A stretch of 64,000 bases of DNA from Hanleya hanleyi (lineage: Eukaryota > Mollusca > Polyplacophora > Lepidopleurida > Hanleyidae): positions 1 to 64,000 of the forward strand of contig JAVTVY010020303.1 in assembly GCA_036873755.1 (NCBI GenBank), given 5' to 3'. How positions within the stretch are numbered: the stretch's first letter is position 1; each line of letters starts with the position of its first letter. The notes under the pieces are model-generated. The model searched no databases and was not told the origin of the DNA. It saw only the letters and a list, made by a program, of their open reading frames with translations. Positions 1-11,919 of this stretch are shown here, piece by piece. Position numbers and translations under genes: made by a program.

Positions 1-375
1 TTTTTTAGTTTTTAACCGTAGATGATTAAGTCATTTCGCAAAGGTTTACTACAGTTTGAATGCTATTATTGTCATGTATGTTTACATAAATTGCTATTTG
101 CATGCATAACATCCATGTCATTTTCTTAAACTCTGTATCTGTTTTCCAAATTCAGTTTAGGTTCAAAACTTTGAATAAAACTTGGGATCCCACAAGGCAT
201 TCAATAAATGATTTTGAAGCGCTGCAGTGACGTCACACAATGTGCAGGTGCAATTGTGTTGTTGCAAAGACGTTACGAAACAATCATGTTCAGAAAGCAA
301 GGGCATATCACTGATGTGCTTCTTGACTGTGTAAATGGTTATTTTGCATACTGCCGAGCCACATTAACTCCATAA

Positions 376-1258
376 GGCCTTTTTTTTTTTATTAATTGGT
401 TTACGGATTTTTCTGGCAAAAATGTCCAGATGGAGGATGGAAAAAATAAAAATAAAATCAAGCCTCCACACTTTATTTATTTTTACTTTCTGACAAACTT
501 CTTAGACACGAGAGGGCGGTAAAAAAAAAAAATGATATGTCAAATCCAGGTAATAGCCAGTGTAATAATTACAAGACATTTACCAAAAGATCAATGACGG
601 ACGTTTCCTTCAACCAAGCGACAATATCAGTCGCTTTGCGTGAAACCAACACTTCAATAGGGGTGTTGACAGGACAAGTCATGTTTCCTGCTGTTATTTT
701 GGACAGACAGGCCGGCAGATATGTCGTCAGTTGTCACTGATCTCCTTCAAGACCAAGTCCCCCACCGTCCCAGCAGTTACTGGACCGACAAAGCCCTTCA
801 AAAGGACGGTCGCGTCCTGTCTAAGAGTCAGTGAAAACCACCGCGAAGCCGAACCCGCCATCTTGGCTTCAAACACTGCGCCGTTGAAATGATGTCATGT
901 CTGGTCCCCGAACTACAGCCGAAGGTAACATGGAAGTCGGAAACCACCACCACTGTAACCAAGGGAAGTAACCAGCCTCCAAGACCAAGATGTCTGTAGA
1001 GTGTTGAACTCGTGCGAACTCGAGCGTGAAGAATTTATATAAGATGTTTTACGCACAGCAAGTATTAAAATGAGACCAATATTGCGAATTTTATGTTTTA
1101 TGTTTTTATTCTTCCGACAGAGAGGTCAGCAAATGTGACACGTCGGCGGATACGACAGAAATAAAAAAAAAATCGAAAATCCAATTTTATTTTTATTTCA
1201 CTTTTGGCAAAATGAAGGTCGGCGGATCCGTAAACCAATCAATAAAAAAAAGAAGGCC
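376..1258. mobile_element. PIF/Harbinger-like nonautonomous element (GGCC ends, TAA duplication)
   Basis: Ends GGCCTTTTTTTTTTATTAAT and, inverted, GGCCTTCTTTTTTTTATTGA share a further block with GGTTTACGGAT. Exact TAA sits on both sides (373-375, 1259-1261), the TWA-type target duplication of PIF/Harbinger. A second inverted block (AAAATAAAAATAAAAT) lies further in. No transposase frame is seen in 883 bp. Confidence 0.65.
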
Positions 1259-1261
1259 TAA

Positions 1262-2269
1262 CTTGTAGCTGTAGTGCTCCTGTTATACATCTGGGTTGTG
1301 CACAACACTTACAGGTACTGGTCCCGCCAGTCATGATTAAGTACATGTTTTGACTACTTTCAGTGCTGTGCAACCAGTAACCAGTTTTCCTAAATAAACG
1401 GACAAAGATGACAAAAAGACATTTTGTCCCATTTATTGCCAGTGAAGACATACAGAACATACAGTACAGTTCATGAATCCAGGTATGGATAAAAATCAGT
1501 GAATTTCGGCAAAACTTTTTTGAGCAACCTGCACTTGATAAATGCCAGCCAAATCGACACTGATCCCTCTTGATATAAATAGTAGAACAATGGAATTTCA
1601 CAAAATCTGTTGCATGGCGAAAGAATATAGTTTGAGGATTTGTACCATACCACACTTTGCGAGATGTGTGTCTTTTTGAATTGTGCTTTGAGCAAGAGAG
1701 CGAATTGACTTCATGTTTCATGCCTATTCCATTATCCTATACAGGGTATATACCTGATGTATACTTATTACACACTGTACCAGTAATGTTTCAAAACTTT
1801 ATGTGATAATATCTCTTCAGTTTGTGCCTTAGTCATGGTCATTTGAAGGACATTCTAATACTTTATACAAGTATCCGGTATGAGACATGTGTTCAGAAGG
1901 TAGTCATCTCGATAACAGCATAGCTGCTACTGGTAGTGTCATCACTCAGTGCTTACTACTTTCTGGAGTTCACAATGCTCTGAATTTTCAAGTGCTATTT
2001 TCGAGCATTTTATACAATGTTTGGAGAGATATTCTGTATCAACAATGGGAAGCCAATCAATCGAGGATGTAACACCATGTACCAAGACTGACCCAGAATA
2101 TGAAGTGTACCATTATCAGGAAAACAAGAATGATCAAGAAAATATATTACATAAAACAAACAACTTACAGTGTGCTTGCGATGAACAGCTTCATCATAAT
2201 ATTTGTTGCCCCATTTGAAAATAGACAATAATGAATGGTGTACATGGACAAATTAACTACACTACATTT
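1262..2269. other. No gene seen
   Basis: AT-rich sequence downstream of the NBN stop codon. Overlapping short frames on both strands have no recognisable family or splice structure. Confidence 0.6.
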
Positions 2270-2510
2270 ACATTACAACAAAAACTTAACAAACAAGAGC
2301 CGACGAGGGGGGAGATTTGCCACACTCAAGGTTATTTCATTAATATGGTGACAGCCAGTTTGGATGTTGGAGGAAGCCGGAGTACCCGGAGAGAACCACC
2401 GTCCATCGTCAAGTAACTGACAAACTTTCACACATGCATCAGCGAGCTCGAACCCATGCCGGTTTAGCGGTGTGAGGCTAGCAATCACCAGTGCAGCGCC
2501 TTGAGCCGAT
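2270..2510 (-). mobile_element. tRNA-type SINE remnant
   Basis: On the minus strand, GGCTCAAGGCGCTGCA and, about 45 bp later, GGGTTCGAGCT resemble RNA polymerase III A and B boxes in the order of a tRNA-derived SINE head. The B-box part is at about 2449-2460. The body continues toward 2270 (GGTACTCCGGCTTCC). No target duplication identified. Confidence 0.5.
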
Positions 2511-4172
2511 GGGCTTCAATATATGCCCTCGAACTATGACCTCAAAATTAATAGCCCTTTGTCTTTTCTCCAAAGTTAAAGTACATGTGTACCCACAGGT
2601 ATAAATGAAACTATAGCATCAACAAAACATGTTTCTTTTCTTCAGATTTTGGGCTCGAGAGACCTTGGCTTAACCTCACAATGAATAGAGTTCTTTCATC
2701 ATGTCTACTGATATCATAATTCTCATCCCTTAATTGGAGTCATGACTAGGACAACAATTTTACATTTTTCCCCCATATTTTCTCTCTAGGTGACCTGGAA
2801 TTTTGACACAAAAGAAATAGTATCATTTTTTTTTGCCTGTGGCAATGTACCCACATATCAAATTTGTCCGAGAGGAAATTAATCATCATGAAAAGCAAAA
2901 TCCTGAAGACTGCTACCCACATACGTTCTGAGTTATTTCCTGGAAACAAAATTGTAACTTGGCCTCCAGGTGGTGCCACCTATAGGTGAGTTGGCATGAA
3001 AAACAATCTCAAGCGAGATCTAGTGGCAAGGTACCAACATTGGAAAGAATCTGTTCTGGTTTTCGAATGTTTATATTGTCTGGAAATGAAATTTGAACTC
3101 GGCCCCCAGGTGTCACCACCTACAGGCAAATCGGCATGAAAAGCATTCCCAAGTGAGATCTTGAGGCAAGGTACCCAAGTACCAAATCTCGAAAGAATCT
3201 GAGCAGGTTTTCACAAGTTATTGTCTGGAAATGAAATTTTAACTTACATGTAGCTCCTCGTTGGCACAACCTACAGGGGGATCGGCATGAAAAAACAATT
3301 CCAAGTGAGGTGTTGAAAGGCAAGGTATCCACTTACCAAATTTGGAAAGTTTTGTCCGGAAACAATGTCAGATGGGCCCCAATACTATAGTCCCCCTCAA
3401 GCCCTTCATGTGTCTGGGGACAAATCACAAATATGGTTCTTCTTTGCAATGTATACCCAAAGTTTAGTACCAATCTATAACCTGGAATTAGAGATTTTCC
3501 TTTTTCACAGATTTTCTGGCCCAGTGACCTTGACCTTTGACCTAAATTGAATAGAGTTCTTCTTTGTTCCATGGACAAGGTATACCTATAGTTTTGTACC
3601 ATTTCATAAGTAGATCTGGAGATATCGCACAGACAAGTAAAGTTAACAGAGGGACAAAAATCGCAATCGCAATAATTCACCTCATGACATCTATCAACAG
3701 GATTATGAAAATATATTCTCAGTACGGACTCCCAAACACACCCATTCTACTAGAGTTTCTGGCCTCGGGGGAATTCAACAACAGGAGTGAGTAAGTTCGG
3801 GTTTAATGTTGCATTCAGCAGTATTTCGGCCATATAGCGACGATATAACTAACTCTGATATGATTGACTGGTACACACTAATGCTGCCCACACACTTCAT
3901 GTCTTGAATGAGAAAGTCCTGTATAGACTCTGTATGGAAAAAGTACCAGATCCACCAAGAATACATGGTATACAATGTAATCACAGATTTGGTTATCTAA
4001 CAATTGAGTCAATCAATCATGTAACTATGTGGAGCTACTATACAAATGACCAGAAATGATGTCATTCGTATTGCCCATTAACTGTCAGAAAAGACTGTAC
4101 AATCTGCTTTTCAATAAAAAAATTCACTTGACAGTCAATAATACTGATGGAATGACACATCCTGTTTTACCG
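2511..4172. repeat. Degenerate tandem element and SINE tail; no gene
   Basis: Between about 2640 and 3640 a decayed tandem repeats phrases such as GGCATGAAAA..CAA and CTGGAAATGAAATTT..AAC every ~150 bp, ending GTGACCTTGACCTTTGACCT near 3535, like the TGACCT-rich family at 26.5 kb. At 3783-3845 a fragment GAGTGAGTAAGTTCGGGTTT then CATATAGCGACGA matches the tail of the 5S SINE seen at 35141. No coding exon seen. Confidence 0.45.
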
Positions 4173-4215
4173 CTACCTGGACCTTTTAGTTTTACCCTTT
4201 GATGAAGCATCCCAG
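4173..4215 (-). CDS. NBN: NBN last exon with stop codon
   Basis: After TTAATTTCAG| the exon completes a Asp codon and reads WDASSKGKTKRSR and TAG. The basic end resembles the vertebrate YLKRRR terminus. Found by requiring a phase-2 acceptor and a basic C-terminus. Joined tail: LFDWD..., an F-x-W/Y-like pair plausibly standing in for the F.F/Y ATM-binding motif (inference). Confidence 0.8.
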
Positions 4216-7200
4216 CTGAAATTAAAACAGAAGAACTTCAGAGTAAGAAAACTACAAACAGATAAGGAAAACAACTATTTACAATGATACAATGTACTTA
4301 GAAAGTAAAAATTCCAGAAACAAGAGCCAAAATATGCCGGCACAACACATAGTCTCCTCCTAATGCATACTCTAACACACAAAATTATAAAGTCATAAAG
4401 ATGTTTTGGCTGTTTCAGTGATTGAGTCACACAGATGTATTGGGCCATCCACAATAATATTTGTGTTTCCAGTAACCAACTTTAGAAAAATTAGGTAGGT
4501 AGGTAGGGTGGCAGGGTTTTTTTCTTCTTTTTTTTTGTTGTCAATTTTTGACCTTTTTGTATAGGATTTCATGGAGTACCGCTGAAAAACAGAGAAAAAA
4601 AAAAATGCCCTTCCCAAACTTTTTTTATTGATAGCAAAATATACAGGTAGGTAGGGTTACTGGAAACAAAAATATTATTGTGGATGGCCTTGGTTGTGTC
4701 ACTGATCGAGTCACAAATATGTTTAAGCTGTGTTACTGCATGATCACTGAGACAGTCAAAACATCTGTGTGACTCAATCACTGACGCAGCCAAAACATCT
4801 TTATGACTCGATCAATAACACAGCTAAAACATCTTTGTGACTCGATCAGTGACACAACCAATACATCTGTGTGACTCAATCACTGACACAGCCAAAACAT
4901 CGATCACTGACACAACAATCTTGGCCCAGGAAGTCGGAGATTGATTAGAATTAATTAATGCTCTAATTAGTTGATCACAGGTGTTAATTTGATAAACCTC
5001 AACAGTTTATTATTACTTACTCAAACAACTGAGAAGCCATCCTGTCATCTTCATTTTGTTGACTTTCTGCCTATAAACAGGAGAAAAACCAAAAATCATG
5101 TCACAAATGATTGAGATTTACATAGAACACTGCAGGAATTCATATGACATACACATGTAAACATAACCCATCAGCCTTCAAGGTGTTGGACAGTGGGCTA
5201 GTCCAGGAACAAATTGTGTGCATGGCAGGGATTTGAGAAGAAATAAATCTTAGTCCAAGAGCACAGAATATCTATGTAATACTACATGTGAGTATCTAGC
5301 ATACTTATTAATAATCAGACTAAAACAAGAGGTCACTAGATTATTATACCTGAACTCAGATCAAACTGCCATGCTATATATGTATTAGGATCCGATCAAT
5401 CAGATTGCATCCACCTTTGAAGTTTTAACATACATGTAATAACAGAAAATGGCTAATACAACATTGAAGCCTGGTACACATGTATCATGTGTTTCTGTGT
5501 AGAATTCACCTGTATAGCATCCTTGTACCAATCATCAATTTCCTTTCTGTATGTGTTGGTGTGAGTCTCTAGGTCGCGTCCTCCAATAATACGAGGCAAC
5601 ATCCCAGAGCCAGCATGTTCACTCTGAATTTACAGAAAAACAAACATTCAAATATATTACTAGACTACAGAATTATTCCGAGTCCAAAAAACCCTGGTCT
5701 GCAGAGGTTGATGATCATAGCTCACAATCACATGTGAATTTGATTCCGGGATTTACTGTCAGATTCCAGTCAACACTCATGCAAAGTGGATTGCCACTAT
5801 CATTCAGATTGCCATAAAGTAGAAGCAAACTCTATAGAAGTGACAATTGCGGATACCCATGAATTTCCATAAGGTGGATTTTTGGAAGAATTCTGGATTC
5901 CGTTTTAAAACAAACCTTTTCATCACTGCTAGAAGGGGTGACTCAGTAAAATGAAACTCTCAGGATTTCTTCGTTTTAAAATAGTTTTATTGTTTTATTT
6001 CAAGATTGGAGGCGATAATAAAAATAAAAATAAACCTGGGCATCTTGCCACAAAAAATTTGTTTTGCTAATTTTCGCTCATCGTCCTGTTCATAATTTCC
6101 AAAGCTGAAAGAATCAATGCAACTGAGTGTCCCAAAAAAGTAAAATCTGGTGCGGCCTAATGATCAGGAATAGGGCGATCCCACTCTCTAAAATGGAGGT
6201 AAACAAGGGTTATGTGTAACCCGGCAGCTGGCCATTTTGAGTTTTGTCAATAACATGCAGCTTCGCATAAAGATCGAGCCCTTCAGGTTGCACATCACTG
6301 GCAATGACAATACATATTGTTATGAAAATTTGACTTCTTTGTCAGTGATGTTGAAGTTGGATTGAAAGTTGAACTATGTTATAAAACTTGAGTCCAAAAA
6401 AAGTTTAAAAAAAGTCCAGCCTAAACAGAAAACATTAACCCAGAAAACTTTCAGAGTCCAAAAGAAGTCAAAATTATTTCAAGTCCAGCCTAACCAGAAA
6501 ACATTAACCCAGAAAACTTTCAGTCCAAAAGAAGTCAAAATTATCTAAACAAAAAACATTAACTTTCCAGCTTGAGTCTAACGTTGTGCTAAACATAAAA
6601 ACTTAACCGGACACCGACACCGACACCAACACTGACACCGACACTTTCCCCCTCTCTCTCTCCCAATACCTCACCTACTTCATATACGGCGAGCTAAAAA
6701 GGTCGTTTCTGCTCAGTAACTTTTGATTCCCTCTTAACCAATGCATCAAAATTTCAGATGCATTGATTTATCTATAGTGCCATGTCATAAAACTAATTTG
6801 CCATGTGAAGAACCAGCCAATATTGTTTAAACAGCGCGAAGGATGTTTGGCTTATTATTATGCAAATTAGATAGATGACAATTTACTTTTTACTACCATT
6901 TAATGCGGATAGATATGTCTGTATGCGCCTCAAGAAGATTTTGCTGAATTCATTATGTGAACTGATTTACTGAGCGAAAACGACCTTTTTTACCTCCATT
7001 TTAGAGAGCGGGATTCCCCTAACCTAATGATGCCTAACAAACACGGTCATTGTTTGGTAATGTCAGAGTTCAATCTACACCTTTGTGGGACAACTGACCA
7101 ATGCCAATGGTCATTCCTGTAGGTCAGGACAGAGGAGAACAATAGCCTGTTTGGGGACAACAATAAGACTGTCTGGATCCAAGGTCTCTTAGTAATACGA

Positions 7201-10200
7201 AGGCCTAAACAATTAATGGTCTTCTACAAGATGAACTGCAGTACTTGCACATTCACTGAGCAGTAGTTTCTGAACTGTATATAATGAGAATACATGTATA
7301 CCATGACAAAATTACAGCACTGTTAACTCTTTGCTACTTGCTGATAGTCTCGTTTGTCAGCCTTGTATGTTCGGATAAATGCATGCGAGAGGATTTTGTT
7401 ATAGACAGTCTTTTTTTTGAAGCAATATATTTGCATGTAGCTTGATTGAAACCCCGCTAAATATATATATTTTCAGAAAGCCCATACTTTAATTAATCTG
7501 TCCTTCAAAATATCTGCCCATTTGTGTCTAAAATAAAACCGGACCAGACGAGAAAATAAAATAAACAAAAAAAAAATCTCTGATTTCGACAACATTACCG
7601 TGAGTGTATGTCCCAGCCAAATGATAGTTTCCATAAAAAATCTCTTCACGAATCGCCCAATTCAACCGGACGATCGTGCTAAAATACCAGTGCATCGTCC
7701 GTGTGGGTTTTAATCCGACATATAAATCCGAGAAACCCTTTATTTCCATTGTAAATCCAACAGTCGGCTCGCTAAAGTTTCAACGAAGCCATTTTCTTTG
7801 GCGAGAAATTCAACCGGCACTGAAGACGGACACGCAGACAGGCGGCCGGCCAATCGCTGCCATTGTCTCACACGTCTCAACTAATCGGCTTCGCGATACT
7901 AACAGAGCCCGGTCGAGGTCAATTTGGTCACGCTATCAAAGAATGATCACATCTCTATCCAATCAAATCCTTCGTTATTCAATCCTATCCAATCAAATCA
8001 CTCGTCACAGGTCGAAAGACCCGGAAATGACCTTTAAAATGAAACCAATATCTCTAACATTCTACCGCGGGAAATGGGATTTCGATAGCGTTGAAAATGG
8101 TCAAAAAACGGCAAATTCTTCGCCGATTTTCTCAATTTTCACCACAAGGAAGGTACGTCTTCAATAAAATAAACTTGTTATACGTTTATTGCATGATTTA
8201 CAATAAAATTTGAACGTATATTGTCGACTATTTCCTTGTCCAACGATGTGGACTACCGACGACCTCTCACTTGACGAACATTTTACTGTGCGGCGATTTT
8301 TTTGCGTGGTGTTGAATTGCAGCCGGTTTCGGCCGTTATGGGTATATATGATGCCGGCCGGTTTTGGCCGGTATAAGTACGAAAGGGTTAAACCAGAGCA
8401 TCCGCCAAGTGGTCCTGATCATGAATGTTGACAACACTTGCCTTTTTAAACTTCTTGAAGTTTTTCACCTTTTTGCCCTTCCACATGATATATCCATCTT
8501 TGTCAGTGACATCGCGATATGCTTGGTTGCCTCTGGGTAATCTCACCACCAACGACTTGAACTCTGTCACAACAAGATTTGTATCGTCCGTCTCTTCTTT
8601 GACAAAGTTCTCATTCACATCAATTTGCTCCTGAAAATCAGGTAAAACAGTCACTAAACAGTTCGTTCTTACACTTGAGATGAAAATGAAACTCCTTCAC
8701 TTTTCATGACCTATTAAATTTATGCATGAATTTGACGATATTTCTATGAACTATCCATTGCCAATACCCACCAATGCTATTTAATGATGCAATTTAAGCA
8801 AGATAAATAGATATGATATAGATCAAAGCCGACTTTCCAAGATTTTCGATGACCTTGAAACCATCCCTATACAAACTACAAGTAAATATTAATGAAGGAT
8901 TGCAAACTTGGAAAAATATTCATATTGAGTCAGGATTCCAAGGCCAATGCCAATTGATTGGTTGTTTAGCATGACCTTGATTTTTTAAATACACATGCTA
9001 GATGCTATAATTATTTATTATTAATTATTAAATAGCAAACCAACTGTATACGAATATGAAGTAAATGAGTAAGTTTTACTCATGAAAATGTAAATCCCCA
9101 ATCTATTAAGCGATGGTAAACCCTCAAGTAAAGTTTCCATCAAATGAAAATCCATTGCAAACAGTGTCAGAAAATATTTATTGTAATTTTTTACGATTTT
9201 ATGACACAGAGTAAACTGCAAATAAAGCAAGATATTCTATGGTGGTCTGTCGCAATCATATCTAGGTCCAGTGACGTCACACTGCCTTAATACATATATT
9301 TCAAACTGTGTATGCACTTTCCAATGCTTGATTCAAGCTTACGGTGTGTATACTTTGAATTTCAACAGACTCACTGTTCCAATGTGCAATTTTAACCAAA
9401 ATCGGGGAAATTAAATGCAAGATTCAAATTGACTTGACAATTATGAGTTACCATTTCCCAAATTTTGGTGAAACATGCACATTGAAACAGTGAGTCTGTG
9501 TTGAAACTCAAAGTATACACACCTTAAGCTTGAATCAAGCATTGGAAAGTGCATACAGCACAGTTTGAACTAGAGGTTCCGCTTTGACCCTTGAGTCGCC
9601 GCTCCGGCATGAAGCCTATGCTAGTTGTTTTTTTAAGCAAAAACATACGTCTCCCCCAACCTCCCACCTTGCCTTGAGTGGGCACATAATTTAAGGGAAA
9701 GTGCTATAAAATGAATGTAGCAATAAGTATCCTAAACAAAGCTGCGCATCTAAAAATATTAATTACAAAGAGGCGATTTTCATTGTTCCAGTAACCCAGT
9801 GGGGATTCGGGATTTATATAGCAATGAGTGGATTGCCGACATCTACAGCGTCCAACCAATGTGAAATACATGTAATTGTGAAGCATCAACTATTTCGAAA
9901 CTGATCACATTATAGGAAAGATGCAAGACATACAAGAGCCACACCTATAGTATACATGCTGTACCGTATAGAAGTTTCATGCATCTGCCTTCATTAGTTT
10001 TCAAGATATGGAGTGAACAAAAATTGGACAGACAGATAAGCACATTTTGCATGGACCCACGCAAGCACTAGCTCACACCAAAACCTAATTAGATCATACG
10101 GCCATTTCAATGAAGCTTCCATCCAAGTTTGGCGAAATTCCGTGGGGCAGTTCTCCAGATATCTTGCAGACAAGGCTTGTATAAACATGAACAATTAGAT

Positions 10201-11919
10201 GGACGGACGATGGACATGGATAAATGCACACACACCCAAACCTAATCAAATGAGGGGGCTATCCCAATGAACCTTCCATCTAAGTTTGGTGAAATTCTGT
10301 CTAGTAGTTCTTCAGATATATTGCAGAAAGGGCCTGTATATATACGTATACATGTACAAGTACATGTACAGACGGATGGACACCGAACATGGACAAATGA
10401 ACACACAAACCAAAACCTAATCAGATGAGAGGGCTATCCCAATAAAGCTTCCATCCAAGTTTGGTAACTTCCGTCAAGTAGTTCTCCAGATATCTTGCAA
10501 ACAAGGCCTGTATATACATGTACATGTGCCAGTAGATGAACGGAAGGACGGACACTGGACACGGATGAATGCATGCACACATACAACAAAACCTGATCAA
10601 ATGAGGGGGCTATCCCAATGAAGCTTCCTTCCAAGTTTGGTGAAATTCCATTCAGTAGTTCTCAAGATATCTTGCAGACAAGGCCTGTATATACATGTAC
10701 AAGTAGATGGACGGACGGACGGACATCGGACACGGATGAACGCATGCACACACACCTAAACCTAATCAAATGAGGGGGCTGTCCCAATGAAGCTTCCATC
10801 CAAGTTTGATGAAATTCCGTCCAGTAGTTCACAAGATATCTTGCAGACAAGGCCTGTATATACATGTACAAGTAGATGGACGGACGGACGGGGCATGGAT
10901 GAATGCACACACACACACCAAAACCTAATCAAATGAGGGGGCTATCCCACTGAAGCTTCCATCCAAGTTTGGTGAAATTCCGTCCAGTAGTTCTCAAGAT
11001 ATCTTGCAGACAAGGCCTGTATATACATGTACAAGTAGATGGACGGACGGACGGACACCGGACACGGATGAATGCACGCACATACACCAAAACCTAATCA
11101 AATGAGGGGGCTATCCCAATGAAGCTTCCATCCAAGTTTGGTGAAATTCCATCCAGTAGTTCTCAAGATATCTTGCAGACAAGGCCTGTATATACATGTA
11201 CAAGTAGATGGACGGACGGACGGACACCGGACACGGATGAATGCACACACACACACCAAAACCTAATCAAATGAGGGGGCTATCCCAATGAAGCTTCCAT
11301 CCAAGTTTGGTGAAATTCCATCCAGTAGTTCTCAAGATATCTTGCAGACAAGCCAAGGGGACGGACAGACATCCATCCATCCAGACAGACATCCATCCAG
11401 ACAGACAGACAGCACAAACACTAGATGTCTCCCCCCAACATAGTTGGGGGAGACATAAATATATGTAAAGGCAGTGTGACATCACTGGACCTAAATATGA
11501 TATTGATTGCAATAGACCACCATAGAATACCATGCTTTATTTGCAGTTTACTGTAATAAAATCGTAAAAATTACAATAAATATTTACCAACACTGTTTGC
11601 AATGGTCTTTCATTTGATGTTAACTTTACTTGAGGGTTTACGATCACTTTAATATGTATTTTATGTTCCGGTGTTTACCAAACACCTTCACCAGAGATTA
11701 ACTCATTAAAATTATCACCTTGATGACTCAAAGTATTCACTCCCACATTCATGATGATCATTACTGACACGAATGAGTTTGTTCAATAGTAAATAGTATA
11801 GAGCAGAAGAATAGCATTACCCCAATAGGTATTCTGGTAGTGAGAAATCCAGAAGGGACATCTTCATCTAACATGGCAGGTCTCTCTTGTTCCAGGTTAT
11901 CCTCTGTGTATTCAATATC
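4173..11919 (-). CDS. NBN: Nibrin (NBN/NBS1), C-terminal part, five exons
   Basis: NBN is the regulatory subunit of the MRE11-RAD50-NBS1 DNA-break sensor; its C-terminus binds MRE11 and recruits ATM in the nucleus. Exons 11821-11919, 8442-8630, 5510-5623, 5021-5070 and 4173-4215 join in phase (0,0,0,2) to give 164 residues and a stop. Diagnostic matches: VVTEFKSLVV (vertebrate LLTEFRSLVI), the MRE11-binding KNFKKFKK, then LPRIIGGRDLETH (vertebrate LPHIIGGSDLIAH), and an acidic tail ending in LFDWD plus a basic terminus, where vertebrates have the ATM-binding EE..ADDLF.Y. The N-terminal FHA and BRCT domains (NBN is about 750 residues) were not found in the window. Upstream on the same strand are SPT16 exons instead. 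Confidence 0.85.
4418..4716. repeat. Foldback element with GGTAGG loop
   Basis: Arms of about 60 bp (4418-4480 and 4656-4716) are inverted copies containing GGCCATCCACAATAATATTT and CCAGTAACC; the loop has (GGTA)n and A-rich/T-rich tracts. A MITE or hairpin-forming insertion between NBN's last two exons. Confidence 0.6.
4717..4920. repeat. 34-bp minisatellite
   Basis: About six imperfect copies of a 34-bp unit with core AAACATCT.TGTGACTCGATC followed by A.TGACACAGCC. It continues from the right arm of the preceding foldback element, so it probably grew from that arm. Confidence 0.75.
5021..5070 (-). CDS. NBN: NBN penultimate exon (acidic tail)
   Basis: A 50-nt exon, AESQQNEDDRMASQLF plus two bases of the next codon, between GTTTATAG| and GA|GTAAGT (phase 2). 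It occupies the position of the vertebrate ATM-binding tail; the acidic run NEDD and the LF pair are kept. Confidence 0.85.
5510..5623 (-). CDS. NBN: NBN exon with LPRIIGG block
   Basis: 38 codons between TAAATTCAG| and CAG|GTGAAT, phase 0. SEHAGSGMLPRIIGGRDLET aligns with the NBS1 GAGKLPHIIGGSDL block, followed by a helix-like stretch ending in DDWYKDAIQ, where vertebrates have ELEEWLRQEM. Confidence 0.92.
6165..7022. mobile_element. Mutator-like MITE with 9-bp target duplication
   Basis: Inverted ends share CTCTCTAAAATGGAGGTAAA close to each terminus. The 9-bp CCTAATGAT is repeated exactly at 6156-6164 and 7023-7031, the length typical of Mutator/MULE insertions. 858 bp with no transposase frame. 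It contains a short tandem duplication (~6395-6545) and a (GACACC)n tract (~6605-6645). Confidence 0.65.
7023..8435. other. NBN intron, unresolved
   Basis: No confident exon. The stretch 7790-8170 is less AT-rich with three CCAATCA motifs (near 7958, 7990) on the plus strand and a 163-codon open frame without recognisable content; it could be a decayed promoter or element. Around 8328-8378, CCGGCCGGTTTTGGCCGG is a short palindrome. Confidence 0.4.
8436..8441 (-). other. NBN: GC-AG intron donor in NBN
   Basis: On the minus strand the exon ends AAAAAG and the intron starts GCAAGT, the classic form of the minor GC donor. No GT donor nearby keeps the frame and the conserved 10-residue spacing between FKK and LP.IIGG. 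Inference from frame and homology. Confidence 0.75.
8442..8630 (-). CDS. NBN: NBN exon with MRE11-binding motif
   Basis: 63 codons, from EQIDVNENF to KNFKKFKK, after acceptor GATTTTCAG|. TNLVVTEFKSLVVR and VKNFKKFKK are the two conserved blocks of the NBS1 MRE11-interacting region (NFK.F.K motif). The exon end is set by the next exon: joining FKK to SEHAGSGMLPRIIGG gives exactly the vertebrate spacing. This requires a GC donor, AAG|GCAAGT. Confidence 0.9.
9302..9568. repeat. Near-perfect foldback (hairpin) of ~270 bp
   Basis: The arms read GTATGCACTTTCCAATGCTT ... GTGTGTATACTTTGA and their reverse complement, separated by only a few tens of bases. Likely a MITE able to form a long hairpin. 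Confidence 0.75.
9572..11456 (+). mobile_element. Tandem-core element ending in a hairpin, copy 1
   Basis: Opens CTAGAGGTTCCGCTTTGA, then about nine units of 163-170 bp (core phrases CCATCCAAGTTTGGTGAAAT, CAAGATATCTTGCAGACAAG, GGACGGACGGACACCGGACA), a (CAGA/CATC)n tract, and the hairpin TGTCTCCCCCCAAC..GTTGGGGGAGACA (11427-11455). The architecture matches nonautonomous tandem-core elements described in bivalves (pearl-like) and Helentron-associated elements. A reverse-oriented copy lies at 18165-20164. Confidence 0.65.
11821..11919 (-). CDS. NBN: NBN exon, most upstream one found
   Basis: 33 codons between GTTTTTAAG| and GGG|GTAATG, phase 0 at both ends. The sequence DIEYTEDNLEQE then LDEDVPSGFLTTRIPIG is not strongly conserved; it is assigned to NBN because it splices in phase onto the certain NBN exon and has good splice signals. 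It lies between two inverted copies of a ~1.9 kb repeat core (9572-11456 and 18165-20164). Since it starts in phase 0, it is also a possible acceptor for SPT16 exon 6. Confidence 0.7.

Larger units (their letters stand above)
9117..11641. mobile_element. 2.5-kb element with ~185-bp terminal inverted repeats
   Basis: Arms 9117-9297 and 11458-11641 are inverted copies (outer end GTAAACCCTCAAGTAAAGTT; inner part with CAGTGACGTCACACTGCC versus GGCAGTGTGACATCACTG). Nested inside are a 270-bp foldback (9302-9568) and a tandem-core element (9572-11456). It lies between two NBN exons. No transposase seen. Confidence 0.65.

Noticed and set aside
4713..4917. CRISPR-like array (34-bp repeats)
   Set aside because: Units are contiguous without unique spacers, and the genome is eukaryotic; it is a minisatellite.
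7676..8167. 163-codon plus-strand frame
   Set aside because: No recognisable domain, biased composition, no splice or start context; lies in an NBN intron.
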